Assembly: GCA_045660545.1 (NCBI GenBank)
Contig: JAZREA010000002.1
Location: forward strand, 145,002 to 209,001
Source of the DNA: JAZREA01 sp045660545
GTDB lineage: Bacteria; Bacillota; Clostridia; Monoglobales; Firm-18
DNA length: 64,000 bases
Direction of reading: 5' to 3'
Part shown: positions 9,035-17,425 of the stretch, in pieces
How the letters are laid out: each line of letters begins with the position of its first letter
Position numbering within the stretch: position 1 is the stretch's first letter
Made by a program: the position numbers and the translations under genes
Notes under the pieces: generated by a model
Database searches by the model: none
The model's input: the letters and a program-made list of their open reading frames with translations, nothing else
What the model was told of the DNA's origin: nothing

Positions 9035-9047
9035 GCGGAGGTTTACC

Positions 9048-9752
9048 ATGAAGTTTATTACGGTTAAAAGCTACGAAGAACTAAGCGCAAAGGCAGCAGA
9101 AATTATTGCCGGCCAGGTAAAGACAAAGCCTGACTCTGTCCTTGGCCTTGCAACAGGCTCATCACCTGTCGGAACGTACAAGGTGCTTGTAGATATGTAT
9201 AAAAAGGGCGAGCTTGATTTTTCAAAGACAAAGTCTGTGAATTTAGACGAATACGTAGGCTTAACAGGAGATAACGACCAAAGTTACAGATTTTTTATGA
9301 ACGACAATTTGTTTAACCACATCAATATCTCAGAAACACACGTTCCAAACGGCGTGGCGGATGATATGAGCGAGGAATGTGCCTCTTACGATAAATTGAT
9401 TGAGGATTTGGGCGGTATCGATTTGCAGCTTTTGGGTATCGGTCTTGACGGACATATAGGCTTTAACGAGCCCGAGGAGTTTTTCCCCAAGGGCACACAC
9501 ATAGTAGACCTCGAAGAGTCTACCATCGAGGCTAACGCGAGGTTTTTTGCCTCTGCGGACGATGTACCCAAAAAGGCAATTACTATGGGCATACTTCCCA
9601 TCATGCAGGCAAAAAAGGTGCTTCTTATAGCCAATGGCCAAGGAAAGAAGGATATCGTCGAAAAGGCGTTTTTCGGCCCCATCACTCCTATGGTTCCTGC
9701 TTCGATTTTGCAGCTTCATAACGACATAACAGTAATTTTTAGCGAAAGTTAA
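9048..9752 (+). CDS. nagB: Glucosamine-6-phosphate deaminase
   Basis: 234 aa, matching the usual length of short NagB proteins. Family features include LGLATGSSPVGTY near the N-terminus (phosphate loop), NLDEYVGL with the catalytic Asp, the GIGLDGHIGFNEP motif with the catalytic His and Glu, and a C-terminal PASILQLHND. It converts glucosamine-6-P to fructose-6-P and ammonia. A GGAGG site lies 8 nt upstream. Placed after glmM and the GlmU-like gene, it gives the operon both the draw-off and the synthesis side of the hexosamine pool. Confidence 0.95.
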   Translation: MKFITVKSYEELSAKAAEIIAGQVKTKPDSVLGLATGSSPVGTYKVLVDMYKKGELDFSKTKSVNLDEYVGLTGDNDQSYRFFMNDNLFNHINISETHVPNGVADDMSEECASYDKLIEDLGGIDLQLLGIGLDGHIGFNEPEEFFPKGTHIVDLEESTIEANARFFASADDVPKKAITMGILPIMQAKKVLLIANGQGKKDIVEKAFFGPITPMVPASILQLHNDITVIFSES

Positions 9753-9768
9753 AAATATAAAACCTCAC

Positions 9769-9815
9769 AAAAAGGCGGTAGCAAAATGGTTTTTCATTTT
9801 GCTGCTGCCCTTTTT
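9769..9815 (+). terminator. Terminator after nagB
   Basis: Long hairpin with approximately 20-nt arms (9769-9788 and 9795-9815, one bulge) starting with an A run and ending in a T run. Confidence 0.85.
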
Positions 9816-9818
9816 ATA

Positions 9819-9847
9819 TTGGAATATTTTTAAAAATGTCATATAAT
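9819..9847 (+). promoter_or_regulatory. Sigma-A type promoter of the dipeptidase gene
   Basis: TTGGAA (9819-9824), 17-nt spacer, TATAAT (9842-9847), directly after the nagB terminator. Confidence 0.6.
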
Positions 9848-9871
9848 TTAAAATATAAGGGGGCAAAGTTT

Positions 9872-10816
9872 ATGAAACCTTTCGCTGTTTTAGATATGCA
9901 CTGCGACACACTTACAAACTGTGAATGTGTTCCAAGGCAGGACGACACTTTAAATACAAACACAAGTAATATTTCACTAAGCTCCGTCCCCGTAGGTGTA
10001 AACTGGGCGCAGTTTTATGCTGTGTTTGTGCCCGACGAGTATACAGCCTGCGGTGCCGACGCGTTTTTTGATGCGACGTATAAAAACTTCACGCGCCAGA
10101 TGGATAAGTTTAAAAGCCGAGTTTTGTGGTGCTCTTCCTCAGAAGACATCTGCTCCGCGTGGAATAATAATAAGCACGCTGCGGTTTTAACTGTCGAGAA
10201 CGGCAACGTGCTTTGCGGTCGCGAGGAGTCGATTTTGCACCTCGCGTCGTGTAATGTAAAGGCACTGACTCTCGTCTGGAACGGTAAAAACGAGCTTGGC
10301 TCGGGCGTGGGCGCAAGCGGCGGACTCACCGATTTTGGCAAGGCGGTAATTCCTCTGCTGGAAGAAAATAAAATCGCAGTAGACGTCTCCCACTTAAACG
10401 ATAAAGGCTTAGAGGATGTGCTGAAAATTGCGACAAAGCCTTTTTTGGCCACCCACTCAAACGCAAGGTCCGTCTGTAATCATAAAAGAAACCTCCCCGA
10501 CGAATTCATTAAGGAGCTTTCAACTCGCGGATGCGTTATAGGCCTTAACTATCATAGCGCTTTTTTGTGTGAGGACGGTGTAGTCTCGGGCTACGACGAC
10601 CTTTACAGACATATTAGCCACTTTTTAGAGCTTGGCGCACAAGATAGCTTGGCTCTTGGCTCCGACTTTGACGGCGCCGATATCCCGCCTTGCATCAATA
10701 CTCCTGCCAAGGTGATGTCCTTTTACGATTACCTTGTAAATCATGACGTTACAAAAAGTCAGGCGGACGCCCTTTTTTACAAGAACGCCCGCCGCATAAT
10801 AGAAGAACTGTTTTGA
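9872..10816 (+). CDS. Membrane-dipeptidase family (M19) dipeptidase
   Basis: 314 aa from ATG 9872, chosen because AAGGGGG precedes it by about 8 nt. Zinc ligands of the M19 (renal dipeptidase) family are present: DMHCDT near the N-terminus, TVENG with the bridging Glu, DVSHL, THSNARSVC and LGSDFDG. These enzymes hydrolyse dipeptides, including D-residue-containing ones. No signal peptide is seen, so it is cytoplasmic. It is a single-gene unit between its own promoter and the convergent ECF operon. Confidence 0.9.
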   Translation: MKPFAVLDMHCDTLTNCECVPRQDDTLNTNTSNISLSSVPVGVNWAQFYAVFVPDEYTACGADAFFDATYKNFTRQMDKFKSRVLWCSSSEDICSAWNNNKHAAVLTVENGNVLCGREESILHLASCNVKALTLVWNGKNELGSGVGASGGLTDFGKAVIPLLEENKIAVDVSHLNDKGLEDVLKIATKPFLATHSNARSVCNHKRNLPDEFIKELSTRGCVIGLNYHSAFLCEDGVVSGYDDLYRHISHFLELGAQDSLALGSDFDGADIPPCINTPAKVMSFYDYLVNHDVTKSQADALFYKNARRIIEELF

Positions 10817-10826
10817 GTTTTTAAAT

Positions 10827-11765
10827 TTATATGCCGTACTTTTTTGATATCCTCTCTAATTTTTCCAGGAAAGGCTCCGCAATAAACCATAAAAAGAACG
10901 AGGTAGAAGCAGCGTGGATTAGGTCAAACGGCACACCTAAAACAATTGCAGATAATATCATAGCGATATTCGGGTTTGCCTGGTACATAAGCACTCCCGA
11001 CGCGTTCATAAGACTGCCGTATATTATAATTACAGCCAGCCCGCCGAATATCGAAAGCTCAGCACGTCGCTTTTTTAAAATCCCCTTGTTAAATACAATC
11101 CCTGCTAAAAATCCGATAATCCCAAAGGCGAACATCTGCCACGGAGTCCACGCACCCTGGCCGAAGAACATGTTTGAAACAAAGGCAGACACCGCCCCGA
11201 CCAAAAATCCTGTTTCCGCACCAAACGCCACGCCTGCGATAATAACTATTGCCGCCATCGGCTTAAATTGCGGAATCATGTAAAGCACAGTCCTCCCCGC
11301 CACCGTGATTGCGCATAGTACGCTTATTATAATCAGCTCTTTCGCCTGTGGCTTTTTGGATTCAAACCTGATAAAGAAGGGTAGTAGCGTTTCAACAATT
11401 ATCAGTATGCTTATAAAGAAGTATTTTCTGTCTCCCAAAAAGTACATGCCGATAAATATTGTAATCGGAACAGCGACCAAAACCGCCAGAGCAGAAGCAA
11501 TAGTCCTTTTGCTAAGCTTTTTTTGTGCAGCGGAGTTTTGTACTTCCCTTTTTTTGAGGGGCCACGCAGTAATCAGACTGTGTAGAGCAAAAAATGCCAG
11601 TATAAGCTCCAGCCCCTGCACTATTATAGTGCCCGTTCCCTCGTACTTTTGGTGGAAAAAGCATATAACCCCCAAAAGAATTAAAACATATATTATCGCT
11701 GCTGCAATTTTCCCTTTGTTTACTTCCCTCTTGTTTTTGCAAGAGGGATTTTTTTCTTTGTCCAT
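10827..11765 (-). CDS. ECF transporter S component, probably for cobalamin (CbrT-like)
   Basis: 312 aa from ATG at 11765, placed just after AGGAGG. Two N-terminal hydrophobic segments are followed, after a charged linker, by about six more. The motif FGQGAWTPWQMFAFGIIGFLAG is characteristic of ECF S components that capture a vitamin or its precursor in the membrane. It is the last gene of a T-ATPase-S operon under a cobalamin riboswitch, so cobalamin or cobinamide is the likely substrate. Family membership is firm; the substrate rests on the riboswitch. The extra N-terminal pair of segments makes it longer than the usual 180-220 aa S component. Confidence 0.85.
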   Translation of the reverse strand: MDKEKNPSCKNKREVNKGKIAAAIIYVLILLGVICFFHQKYEGTGTIIVQGLELILAFFALHSLITAWPLKKREVQNSAAQKKLSKRTIASALAVLVAVPITIFIGMYFLGDRKYFFISILIIVETLLPFFIRFESKKPQAKELIIISVLCAITVAGRTVLYMIPQFKPMAAIVIIAGVAFGAETGFLVGAVSAFVSNMFFGQGAWTPWQMFAFGIIGFLAGIVFNKGILKKRRAELSIFGGLAVIIIYGSLMNASGVLMYQANPNIAMILSAIVLGVPFDLIHAASTSFFLWFIAEPFLEKLERISKKYGI

Positions 11766-11766
11766 T

Positions 11767-13383
11767 TTAGTTATCCTCCTTACAAGCATTTGTTATGTCC
11801 CCAATTGTTATAGCGCCCGGCAAAACGTCCCTTGCAATACGGCTTGCCGCAGTAGTGTAAAATCGGTTGTTTTTAAAAAGTTCTCTCGGCGGGCCCTCGC
11901 TTACGATTTCGCCGTTGAACATCACCGCGCACCTGTCTGCGTATTCGGCACAAAACTCAATATCGTGAGAAACCATTAAAATAGCAATCCCCTCACTTTT
12001 CAGCTGGTTAAGTATACCTGCAAATTCCGACTTAAATGTGGAGTCAAAGCCCTTTGTAGGCTCGTCTAAAAGCAAAATCTTTGGCCTTAAAAGCAGTATT
12101 TTTGCAAGCGCCGCCCTTTGCTGCTCCCCGCCCGAAAGGTCGTATGGGTGCCTGTCCCCAAGGTGGGTAATGCGGCATAGCGCCATTATGCTTTCCACCT
12201 CTTTTTCGGTTGTGCCATGCGTGTCCAAAAGGTCTTCCACCACAGTTTTTTTAACAAACATCGCCTGCGGGTTTTGCGGAAGAATCGCGACTGCCTCGCT
12301 CTCGTGTTTAAATATCTTTACCTTCCCCCGAGTCGGTGCAATAACCCCGCCCAATATCGATACGGCAGTACTTTTTCCGGTTCCGTTGCCGCCTAAAAGC
12401 GCGTATATCTCTCCACAATGTAGCTTTAATGACAGATTTTTCACAGCGTACGGCGCGTCCTTTTCGTATTTGTAAAATACGTCCTCCACACTCGCCGCTA
12501 CCTCTCCCCGGGCGGAATTGTTTTCACTCTCAGGAATGCTTTTTAACTTGTTTTTACTTGCGTATTCAATCAGCCATCTTCTGCCCTCCGCCACGCTTAT
12601 TGGCATTTTTTGGTCGTTTGGTACGCTTTCGTAAATTTGTATTGCTGCGGGTAAGGAATAGAATATGTCGTGTTTTTTTCTCTTTAATATTTTACCCACC
12701 TCGTAGGGAGTCGAGTCGGCGATTATTTCGCCCTTGTCCAACACCACGACTCTGTTTGATGCGGCATATGCCCCTTCCAGACGGTGCTCACAAAGTATAA
12801 TCGTAGTCCCAAGCTCTCTGTTAATCTTGTACAGAGCGTTTAGAAAGTCCTCGGCGGCAATAGGGTCCAGCCTGCTTGTAGGCTCGTCGAGGAGTAAGAC
12901 TTTTGGCTGCATCACCATCACAGATGCAAGGACTAAAAGCTGCTTTTGCCCACCCGAGAGCTCGGACACTTTTTTGTAAAACCAGTTTTGAATCCCAAAG
13001 AACGAAGCAATCTCCGCCACCCTGACTCGCATTTCGCTGTTTTTAACTCCCAGATTTTCCAGGCCAAATGCAATTTCGTGCCACACTCTGTCGGTTACAA
13101 TCTGGTTGTCGGGCGACTGCGATACAATACCAATGTTTTTGGCATGCTCGGCAGGAGATAGTTTTGCAATATCGACACCGCCGAAATATATTTCTCCCTC
13201 TTTAATCGCACTGTTTTCGTCCGTTTGCTTTAACGTGCGAAGTAAGGTGGTCTTTCCGCATCCCGACTTTCCGCATACGCATACAAAGTCGCCGTCGCTT
13301 ATTTTAAGGTTTATGTTTTTTAAGGCTTTTTCCTCCTGCCCGGGATAAGTGAAGGAAAGGTTGTTTATATTAATTATCTCCAT
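11767..13383 (-). CDS. ECF transporter ATPase, two fused ABC cassettes
   Basis: 538 aa with two complete ABC cassettes. The first has Walker A GKSGCGKTT, signature LSGGQ and Walker B LLLDEPTSRLDP; the second has GGNGTGKST, LSGGE and LLLDEPTKGFD. It thus replaces the EcfA/EcfA' pair with one polypeptide. The start at 13383 is preferred because GGGAGG lies 7 nt upstream; it overlaps the T-component stop by 10 bp, implying translational coupling. It energises uptake through the T component for the S component encoded next. Confidence 0.95.
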   Translation of the reverse strand: MEIININNLSFTYPGQEEKALKNINLKISDGDFVCVCGKSGCGKTTLLRTLKQTDENSAIKEGEIYFGGVDIAKLSPAEHAKNIGIVSQSPDNQIVTDRVWHEIAFGLENLGVKNSEMRVRVAEIASFFGIQNWFYKKVSELSGGQKQLLVLASVMVMQPKVLLLDEPTSRLDPIAAEDFLNALYKINRELGTTIILCEHRLEGAYAASNRVVVLDKGEIIADSTPYEVGKILKRKKHDIFYSLPAAIQIYESVPNDQKMPISVAEGRRWLIEYASKNKLKSIPESENNSARGEVAASVEDVFYKYEKDAPYAVKNLSLKLHCGEIYALLGGNGTGKSTAVSILGGVIAPTRGKVKIFKHESEAVAILPQNPQAMFVKKTVVEDLLDTHGTTEKEVESIMALCRITHLGDRHPYDLSGGEQQRAALAKILLLRPKILLLDEPTKGFDSTFKSEFAGILNQLKSEGIAILMVSHDIEFCAEYADRCAVMFNGEIVSEGPPRELFKNNRFYTTAASRIARDVLPGAITIGDITNACKEDN

Positions 13384-14261
13384 TTTATTGCCTCCCATAT
13401 CTCAATCGCTGTCGGCATAGCTAAAAGTGCAAAGTATGCAATGAAAACACTTGCCTCGTACGCGCCTACGTCTTTGTACTCAATGGTCGGGAAATAGCTA
13501 AAACCCATACCGCCAAACATAAGTGAAACCAAAATATATATTACGATAATGATAATCATTATCAATATTATCTTGTCCCTAAGTTCAAATTTGTATATAG
13601 AGTAAAAAGCCCTTTTTTCGGTTCCGTAGCCTCTGTTTTTCATGCTGTCGGCTGTGTCCATAGCTCCCTCCAACGACCACGTCAGCATAATAGATAGTAT
13701 GTCCACCGCGCTTGTTAACCTGTTTTTCAGTTTGCCCTCAAAAACGTCTTTCCCCAGCCCCTTTTGTACCTTTATAACCTCCGTCAGCTGTTCTTTAAAC
13801 CTCGGTACAAACCTCAGAGTCATAGAAAGTACCAGCGAAAAGGAAGGAGCAGTTTTCCCAAATAGGTAAACAATCTTGTCGGTTGTTATTATTTCGTTAA
13901 AGCACGAAAACCAGCACACCGCCGCGGCCAACATCGTTCCTGCCGCAAGACCGTATAATAACGCCTCCATCGTAATTGGGCTTTTGTTTGGAAGATATGC
14001 TATAACAGTCTCTCCGCTGTGGTTAAATATAGGGTTAATCAGCGTAGTAACTGCAATTACAGGCAATAAAAACATAAAGCTTTTCCATACAGCCTTCATT
14101 CCGCGTAGCAGTATAAGGTATGCGGTCGCACAAACGATAGAGATAATTAGCGAAACAGGATGAACAAAAAACATCGAAAAGGCAATTACCGCCAAAAAGT
14201 ATATAAAGTTTACAACAGGATGAAACCGCTTGAATTCTTTAAAACTTCCTTCCTCGTACAT
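13374..14261 (-). CDS. ECF transporter T component (EcfT/CbiQ family)
   Basis: 295 aa with five or six membrane segments and the cytoplasmic coupling helices of EcfT, including the diagnostic SMKNRGYG (Ala-Arg-Gly type) segment that docks in the ATPase grooves. AGGAGG precedes the ATG. It is the first gene of the riboswitch-controlled operon and links the ATPase to the substrate-binding S component. Confidence 0.93.
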   Translation of the reverse strand: MYEEGSFKEFKRFHPVVNFIYFLAVIAFSMFFVHPVSLIISIVCATAYLILLRGMKAVWKSFMFLLPVIAVTTLINPIFNHSGETVIAYLPNKSPITMEALLYGLAAGTMLAAAVCWFSCFNEIITTDKIVYLFGKTAPSFSLVLSMTLRFVPRFKEQLTEVIKVQKGLGKDVFEGKLKNRLTSAVDILSIMLTWSLEGAMDTADSMKNRGYGTEKRAFYSIYKFELRDKIILIMIIIIVIYILVSLMFGGMGFSYFPTIEYKDVGAYEASVFIAYFALLAMPTAIEIWEAIKWR

Positions 14262-14291
14262 AGCGCCTCCTAAACAGGGTTGAAATTTGTT

Positions 14292-14334
14292 AAAAAAAAG
14301 ACCGTAGCCTAATGCAAAGCATTATGCCACAGCC
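14292..14334 (-). terminator. Intrinsic terminator of the cobalamin riboswitch
   Basis: On the minus strand, 16-nt arms (14334-14319 and 14315-14300; three wobble pairs, one mismatch) with a 3-nt loop, then eight T residues (14299-14292). It lies between the aptamer and the EcfT start, the position expected of an off-switch. Confidence 0.85.
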
Positions 14335-14408
14335 GTTTTGTCAGCATATAAAACGGGACTATTCCCGTAAGTATTGTAAAACAAGGCCAAATTACCGTAG
14401 CCCGTTTT

Positions 14409-14585
14409 AATCATTTAAGCATGTCTCCCGACTCACACCTCATCATCCTGCCTTAGCCTTCTCACCCAAAGGGCAATGGCGTTTTTAAAAAAGGAGGACT
14501 TCGTGTTCACGGTGGCGGCACCGCTCGCGAATCTCACGCGATTCCATCTTAGCCGACTGTAAATACAGGCGGAACTTAAATCATT
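14409..14585 (-). ncRNA. Cobalamin riboswitch aptamer
   Basis: Read on the minus strand, the region has the conserved core: a GCGTGAGATTCGC / CGGTGCCGCCACCGTG segment, then GCCATTG, GAGAAGGC, GATGAGG and the B12 box AGTCGGGAGACATGC (complement 14420-14434). The ends 14575-14585 and 14409-14419 pair with one mismatch and close the structure. Downstream, a copy of GGCTACGGT (near 14394-14402) repeats the 3' arm of the terminator stem, giving a plausible alternative pairing. Cobalamin binding would favour termination and repress the ECF operon. Confidence 0.9.
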
Positions 14586-14613
14586 ATATATATTTTATTA
14601 GATTACAAAATTA

Positions 14614-14642
14614 ATTATACTATTTTTAAGGCCAAAAGTCAA
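14614..14642 (-). promoter_or_regulatory. Promoter of the riboswitch-ECF operon
   Basis: On the minus strand TTGACT (14642-14637), exactly 17 nt, TATAAT (14619-14614), placing the transcript start just before the riboswitch. Confidence 0.85.
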
Positions 14643-14718
14643 TAAAACAAACCTTTCACATGTCCTTATCATTTTACATAATATGTAGTGTAAGAATAAG
14701 TATGCGGAGGTGAGTTTG

Positions 14719-14796
14719 TTGCGTAGTAACTGTAATGGACAAAATTCCAACATTTTGTTTTTTATAATAATATTCCTGTTGCTTTTTTATGACTGA
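14719..14796 (+). CDS. 25-aa small hydrophobic protein
   Basis: A TTG start at 14719 follows GGAGGTG with good spacing and gives a 25-residue peptide: a polar head (RSNCNGQNSN) and a single hydrophobic helix (ILFFIIIFLLLF) ending YD. Peptides of this shape occur among sporulation- and membrane-associated small proteins of Clostridia. It is followed by three more small genes on the same strand. The strong ribosome site is the main argument that it is translated; function unknown. Confidence 0.5.
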   Translation: MRSNCNGQNSNILFFIIIFLLLFYD

Positions 14797-14863
14797 TATT
14801 TAGAATATTTTAAAATAATAAGCCATACTTTTTAATATGGCTTTTAATTTTTGGGGAGGAAAT

Positions 14864-15109
14864 ATGGATATAAATGAATTTGTAAAAGGCATCAACGACC
14901 CGCGTCTCATGTCAGCAGTAAAGCGCCTTGGAGCGACTCCGGAGGGCCAAAGACTTTTAAACAGTATAACCGAGCAGGATAGACAAAGGCTCTTAAAGCA
15001 GCTTGGGGGCTTAAGCGCAAACGGTATAACAAACGAGCTGTTGCTTCAACAGTTAAATAACAATCCCGATATCTTAAATAAGCTAAGCAGTTTTTTGAAC
15101 AAGAGGTGA
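14864..15109 (+). CDS. Small helical protein, unknown function
   Basis: 81 aa from ATG 14864, with GGGGAGG 6-7 nt upstream. Mostly amphipathic helix (MDINEFVKGI, then LLNSITEQDRQRLLKQLGG and LLLQQLNNNPDILNKLSSFL). No membrane segment, cysteines or catalytic motif. It precedes an equally small gene by 7 bp and belongs to a four-gene run of tiny proteins. I do not recognise the family. Confidence 0.7.
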   Translation: MDINEFVKGINDPRLMSAVKRLGATPEGQRLLNSITEQDRQRLLKQLGGLSANGITNELLLQQLNNNPDILNKLSSFLNKR

Positions 15110-15116
15110 TTTTTCC

Positions 15117-15449
15117 ATGCAGGATAACATAACAAATGCCATAAACCAGCTTCAAAGCATGCTCTCGTCAGAGGGAGGGAAAAAGGAACTCGAAAATATG
15201 ATAAACTCCTTTGGCGCTGCCCCTGCCGACTCTGTGCCCACAGGCGATATGGGGCTTTTGGGCGCGGAAAATATCATGAAGATGAAGAGTGCGATAGACA
15301 CTTTGCAAAGGCACGACGACCCGAGGAGTCAGCTGCTGCTTGCGTTAAAGCCGTACCTCAGTAACGCCCGCGGCGCAAGAATCGACACAGCAATAATGCT
15401 TCTTAGCCTTGGCAAGCTTCCGTCAATTATGAAAATAATGCGAGGATAG
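15117..15449 (+). CDS. Small helical protein with LLLALKPYLS motif, unknown function
   Basis: 110 aa. Helical, with a C-terminal segment LLLALKPYLSNARGARID followed by a LLSLGKLP stretch, a combination found in small uncharacterised clostridial proteins. It lies 7 bp after the previous gene and 11 bp before the next, so the genes are co-transcribed. No signal peptide. A structural or adaptor role is possible; nothing more can be read. Confidence 0.7.
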   Translation: MQDNITNAINQLQSMLSSEGGKKELENMINSFGAAPADSVPTGDMGLLGAENIMKMKSAIDTLQRHDDPRSQLLLALKPYLSNARGARIDTAIMLLSLGKLPSIMKIMRG

Positions 15450-15460
15450 AGGTGACCTAG

Positions 15461-15751
15461 TTGGTATATAAAAGATATCAAAGCCCGTTCGAAAGTACAA
15501 AAGAAGAATTCATAAATCCTTCTGTATCGCCGCCGGAACCCTGTGCGGAGCAAGAGCACATTTTTCCGCCTGACAAAAATCGTAATACACCTCCCGCCTC
15601 GCTTGGCTTTTTAGACAGCCTCGCGAGTGATGACATCATCTTAATCGGTCTGATCATAATCCTTCTTGCAGAGAACAAGGAAAACCGGGACGTCCCGCTT
15701 ATACTTACGCTCGGTTTTTTGTTTTTGGTACAGTACATAGATGCAGATTAG
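15461..15751 (+). CDS. Small C-terminal membrane protein, unknown function
   Basis: 96 aa from TTG 15461 with GAGGTGA upstream. The first 50 residues are polar and Pro-rich; residues about 57-95 form two short hydrophobic segments (DIILIGLIIILLAE and PLILTLGFLFLVQ). The layout of a soluble head with a C-terminal membrane hairpin resembles the preceding 25-aa peptide on a larger scale. It is the last gene of the small-protein run. Confidence 0.65.
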   Translation: MVYKRYQSPFESTKEEFINPSVSPPEPCAEQEHIFPPDKNRNTPPASLGFLDSLASDDIILIGLIIILLAENKENRDVPLILTLGFLFLVQYIDAD

Positions 15752-15780
15752 TTGTTTTTTTACAAAAATGGTGTTATACT
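15752..15780 (+). promoter_or_regulatory. Promoter of the asparaginase gene
   Basis: TTGTTT (15752-15757), 17-nt spacer, TATACT (15775-15780). Confidence 0.55.
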
Positions 15781-15814
15781 AATACACGAAAGATAAAATT
15801 AAAAGAGGTAGTTT

Positions 15815-16759
15815 ATGGAAAAAATTTTGTTGGTCTTTACAGGAGGTACAATAGGTACAGTTTCTTCGGATAACGTAAGACGCCTTGCGCCCGATACGGC
15901 TCGCAGGCTCGTTGTCGATAATTTTGCACGTGGCAATAGCCCCTTTGCGCCTCTGGCTTACGAAATTTTCGAAGAAGCACAGCCCATAAATATTTTAAGC
16001 GAAAATATGGACAAGCCTACGCTCAATAGCCTCGTCTCCTTTTTTAAGGGCGTGGATTTTAAAAGTTATAAGGGCGTAATAGTCCTTCACGGCACAGACA
16101 CCCTGGCGTATAGCTGTGCTTTTGTTTCGCTCCTTTTGGGCGCAGACTGCCTGCCTGTTTTGTTCGTTTCGTCCAACGCTCCGCTTAATAACCCCACGTC
16201 CAACGGGGACGAAAATTTTGCCCGCGCGGTAGAGTGTATTTTAAACGGGGAAGTAAAGTGCGGAGTCTATGCGGTGTATAAAAATATAAGCGATAATAAA
16301 ATGCGCCTTTATAAAGGCGACGAGATTATGCAGTCCCCGTCGTTTACTGACGACTTTTACTCAGTAGAGCTTTTTTGTAAGCCGCATCGTCCGCTGATTA
16401 AAAAGATTGATTCTATAACGGCAGACATCCTATGTATAAATCCGTACGTCGGAATCAATTACGACGCCTATGATGTTACAAAGTTTGGCGCAGTTTTGCA
16501 CACCACATACCATTCTGGAACTCTTGAGAGTAATTCGTTTAAATCCTTTGTCAATCGTTGTGCGAAGAATGGGGTTTTGGTGTACGTGTGGGTTTGCAGA
16601 AGGGGTGAGGAGGAAATATATAGCTCCACCGCCTCCATTAATTCTGAAAACGTGGTGTTTTTAAAGGATATGACCGCGGAGACTGCGTACTGTAAGCTGC
16701 TTTTGGCCTACTCTTTGTATAGCGGGGATGACGCAGTGGATTTTATGTTAAACTCCTGA
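15815..16759 (+). CDS. L-asparaginase family amidohydrolase
   Basis: 314 aa, cytoplasmic. The two active-site motifs are present: TGGTIGTV with the nucleophile Thr12 and LHGTDTLAYS with Thr94/Asp95. It hydrolyses asparagine (possibly glutamine) to the acid and ammonia. Length and lack of a signal peptide fit the cytoplasmic type I enzymes. It has its own promoter and terminator. Confidence 0.88.
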   Translation: MEKILLVFTGGTIGTVSSDNVRRLAPDTARRLVVDNFARGNSPFAPLAYEIFEEAQPINILSENMDKPTLNSLVSFFKGVDFKSYKGVIVLHGTDTLAYSCAFVSLLLGADCLPVLFVSSNAPLNNPTSNGDENFARAVECILNGEVKCGVYAVYKNISDNKMRLYKGDEIMQSPSFTDDFYSVELFCKPHRPLIKKIDSITADILCINPYVGINYDAYDVTKFGAVLHTTYHSGTLESNSFKSFVNRCAKNGVLVYVWVCRRGEEEIYSSTASINSENVVFLKDMTAETAYCKLLLAYSLYSGDDAVDFMLNS

Positions 16760-16764
16760 TTTTT

Positions 16765-16805
16765 GGCTTTCGCACCGATTAAAGTGCGAAGGCCTTTCTT
16801 TTTTT
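16765..16805 (+). terminator. Terminator after asparaginase gene
   Basis: 11-nt arms (16765-16775 and 16784-16794) followed by a long T run with one C. Confidence 0.85.
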
Positions 16806-16875
16806 CGCCACAATTCACTTTTCTTTTTTTACAAGATGTGGTACAATGTATGTATAAGAAAAAAGGAGAGTAACC

Positions 16876-17391
16876 ATGTACCTTGACGACGTTCAGACAA
16901 GATTAATTATTTTATATACGCTAAAATGCTTTAAAATTTCCATGAGCGAGGGCGACCTTCATAAAGCGCTTGTGTGGAGCGAGGTTTTAGACTACTTTAC
17001 GATGATGGACTTTTTGCTCGATACGCAAAAGCTTGGCCTTGTGTCCACCGTTACCATCGAGGGCACCTTGCGCTATGACATAACTAAAAAGGGGCACGAA
17101 ACGCTGGAAATGTTTTTGGACAAAATTCCTAAAAGTATTCGTGACAAAGTCTACGACCTTGCCGAGGCGGAGCTTTATAAGATGGCGCGCGGCCGCGAGA
17201 TTGTTGCGGACATAGAGCCGCTTGACGAGCGCAAGTTTTTGGCAAAGTGCGGCATCTACGAGTTCGGCGTTCCGCTTATGGAGCTTCGGATTTTTGCAGG
17301 CACACGTAAAAACGCTTTGGAAATAACCAAAAAGTTCGAAGAAAACGCCGCCACGTTGTATAAAAACGTTTTAGACACAATAGTCGAATAG
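16876..17391 (+). CDS. DUF4364 family winged-helix protein
   Basis: 171 aa. The N-terminal 75 residues form a winged-helix fold (ILYTLKCFKISMSEGDL, then LGLVSTVTIEGTLRYDITKKGHETLEMF). The remainder is the alpha/beta region of DUF4364 proteins, found mainly in Clostridia and presumed transcriptional regulators. GGAG precedes the ATG. It is followed at short distance by the phosphopantetheinyl transferase gene. Target genes unknown. Confidence 0.8.
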   Translation: MYLDDVQTRLIILYTLKCFKISMSEGDLHKALVWSEVLDYFTMMDFLLDTQKLGLVSTVTIEGTLRYDITKKGHETLEMFLDKIPKSIRDKVYDLAEAELYKMARGREIVADIEPLDERKFLAKCGIYEFGVPLMELRIFAGTRKNALEITKKFEENAATLYKNVLDTIVE

Positions 17392-17425
17392 TCCCTTTTA
17401 GTATCAATCGGACAAAGGAGACGCT

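Noticed and set aside
10831..11979. Plus-strand frames of 150 and 224 aa opposite the ECF S component and ATPase end
   Set aside because: The opposite-strand genes have clear families, overlaps and ribosome sites; these frames have none.
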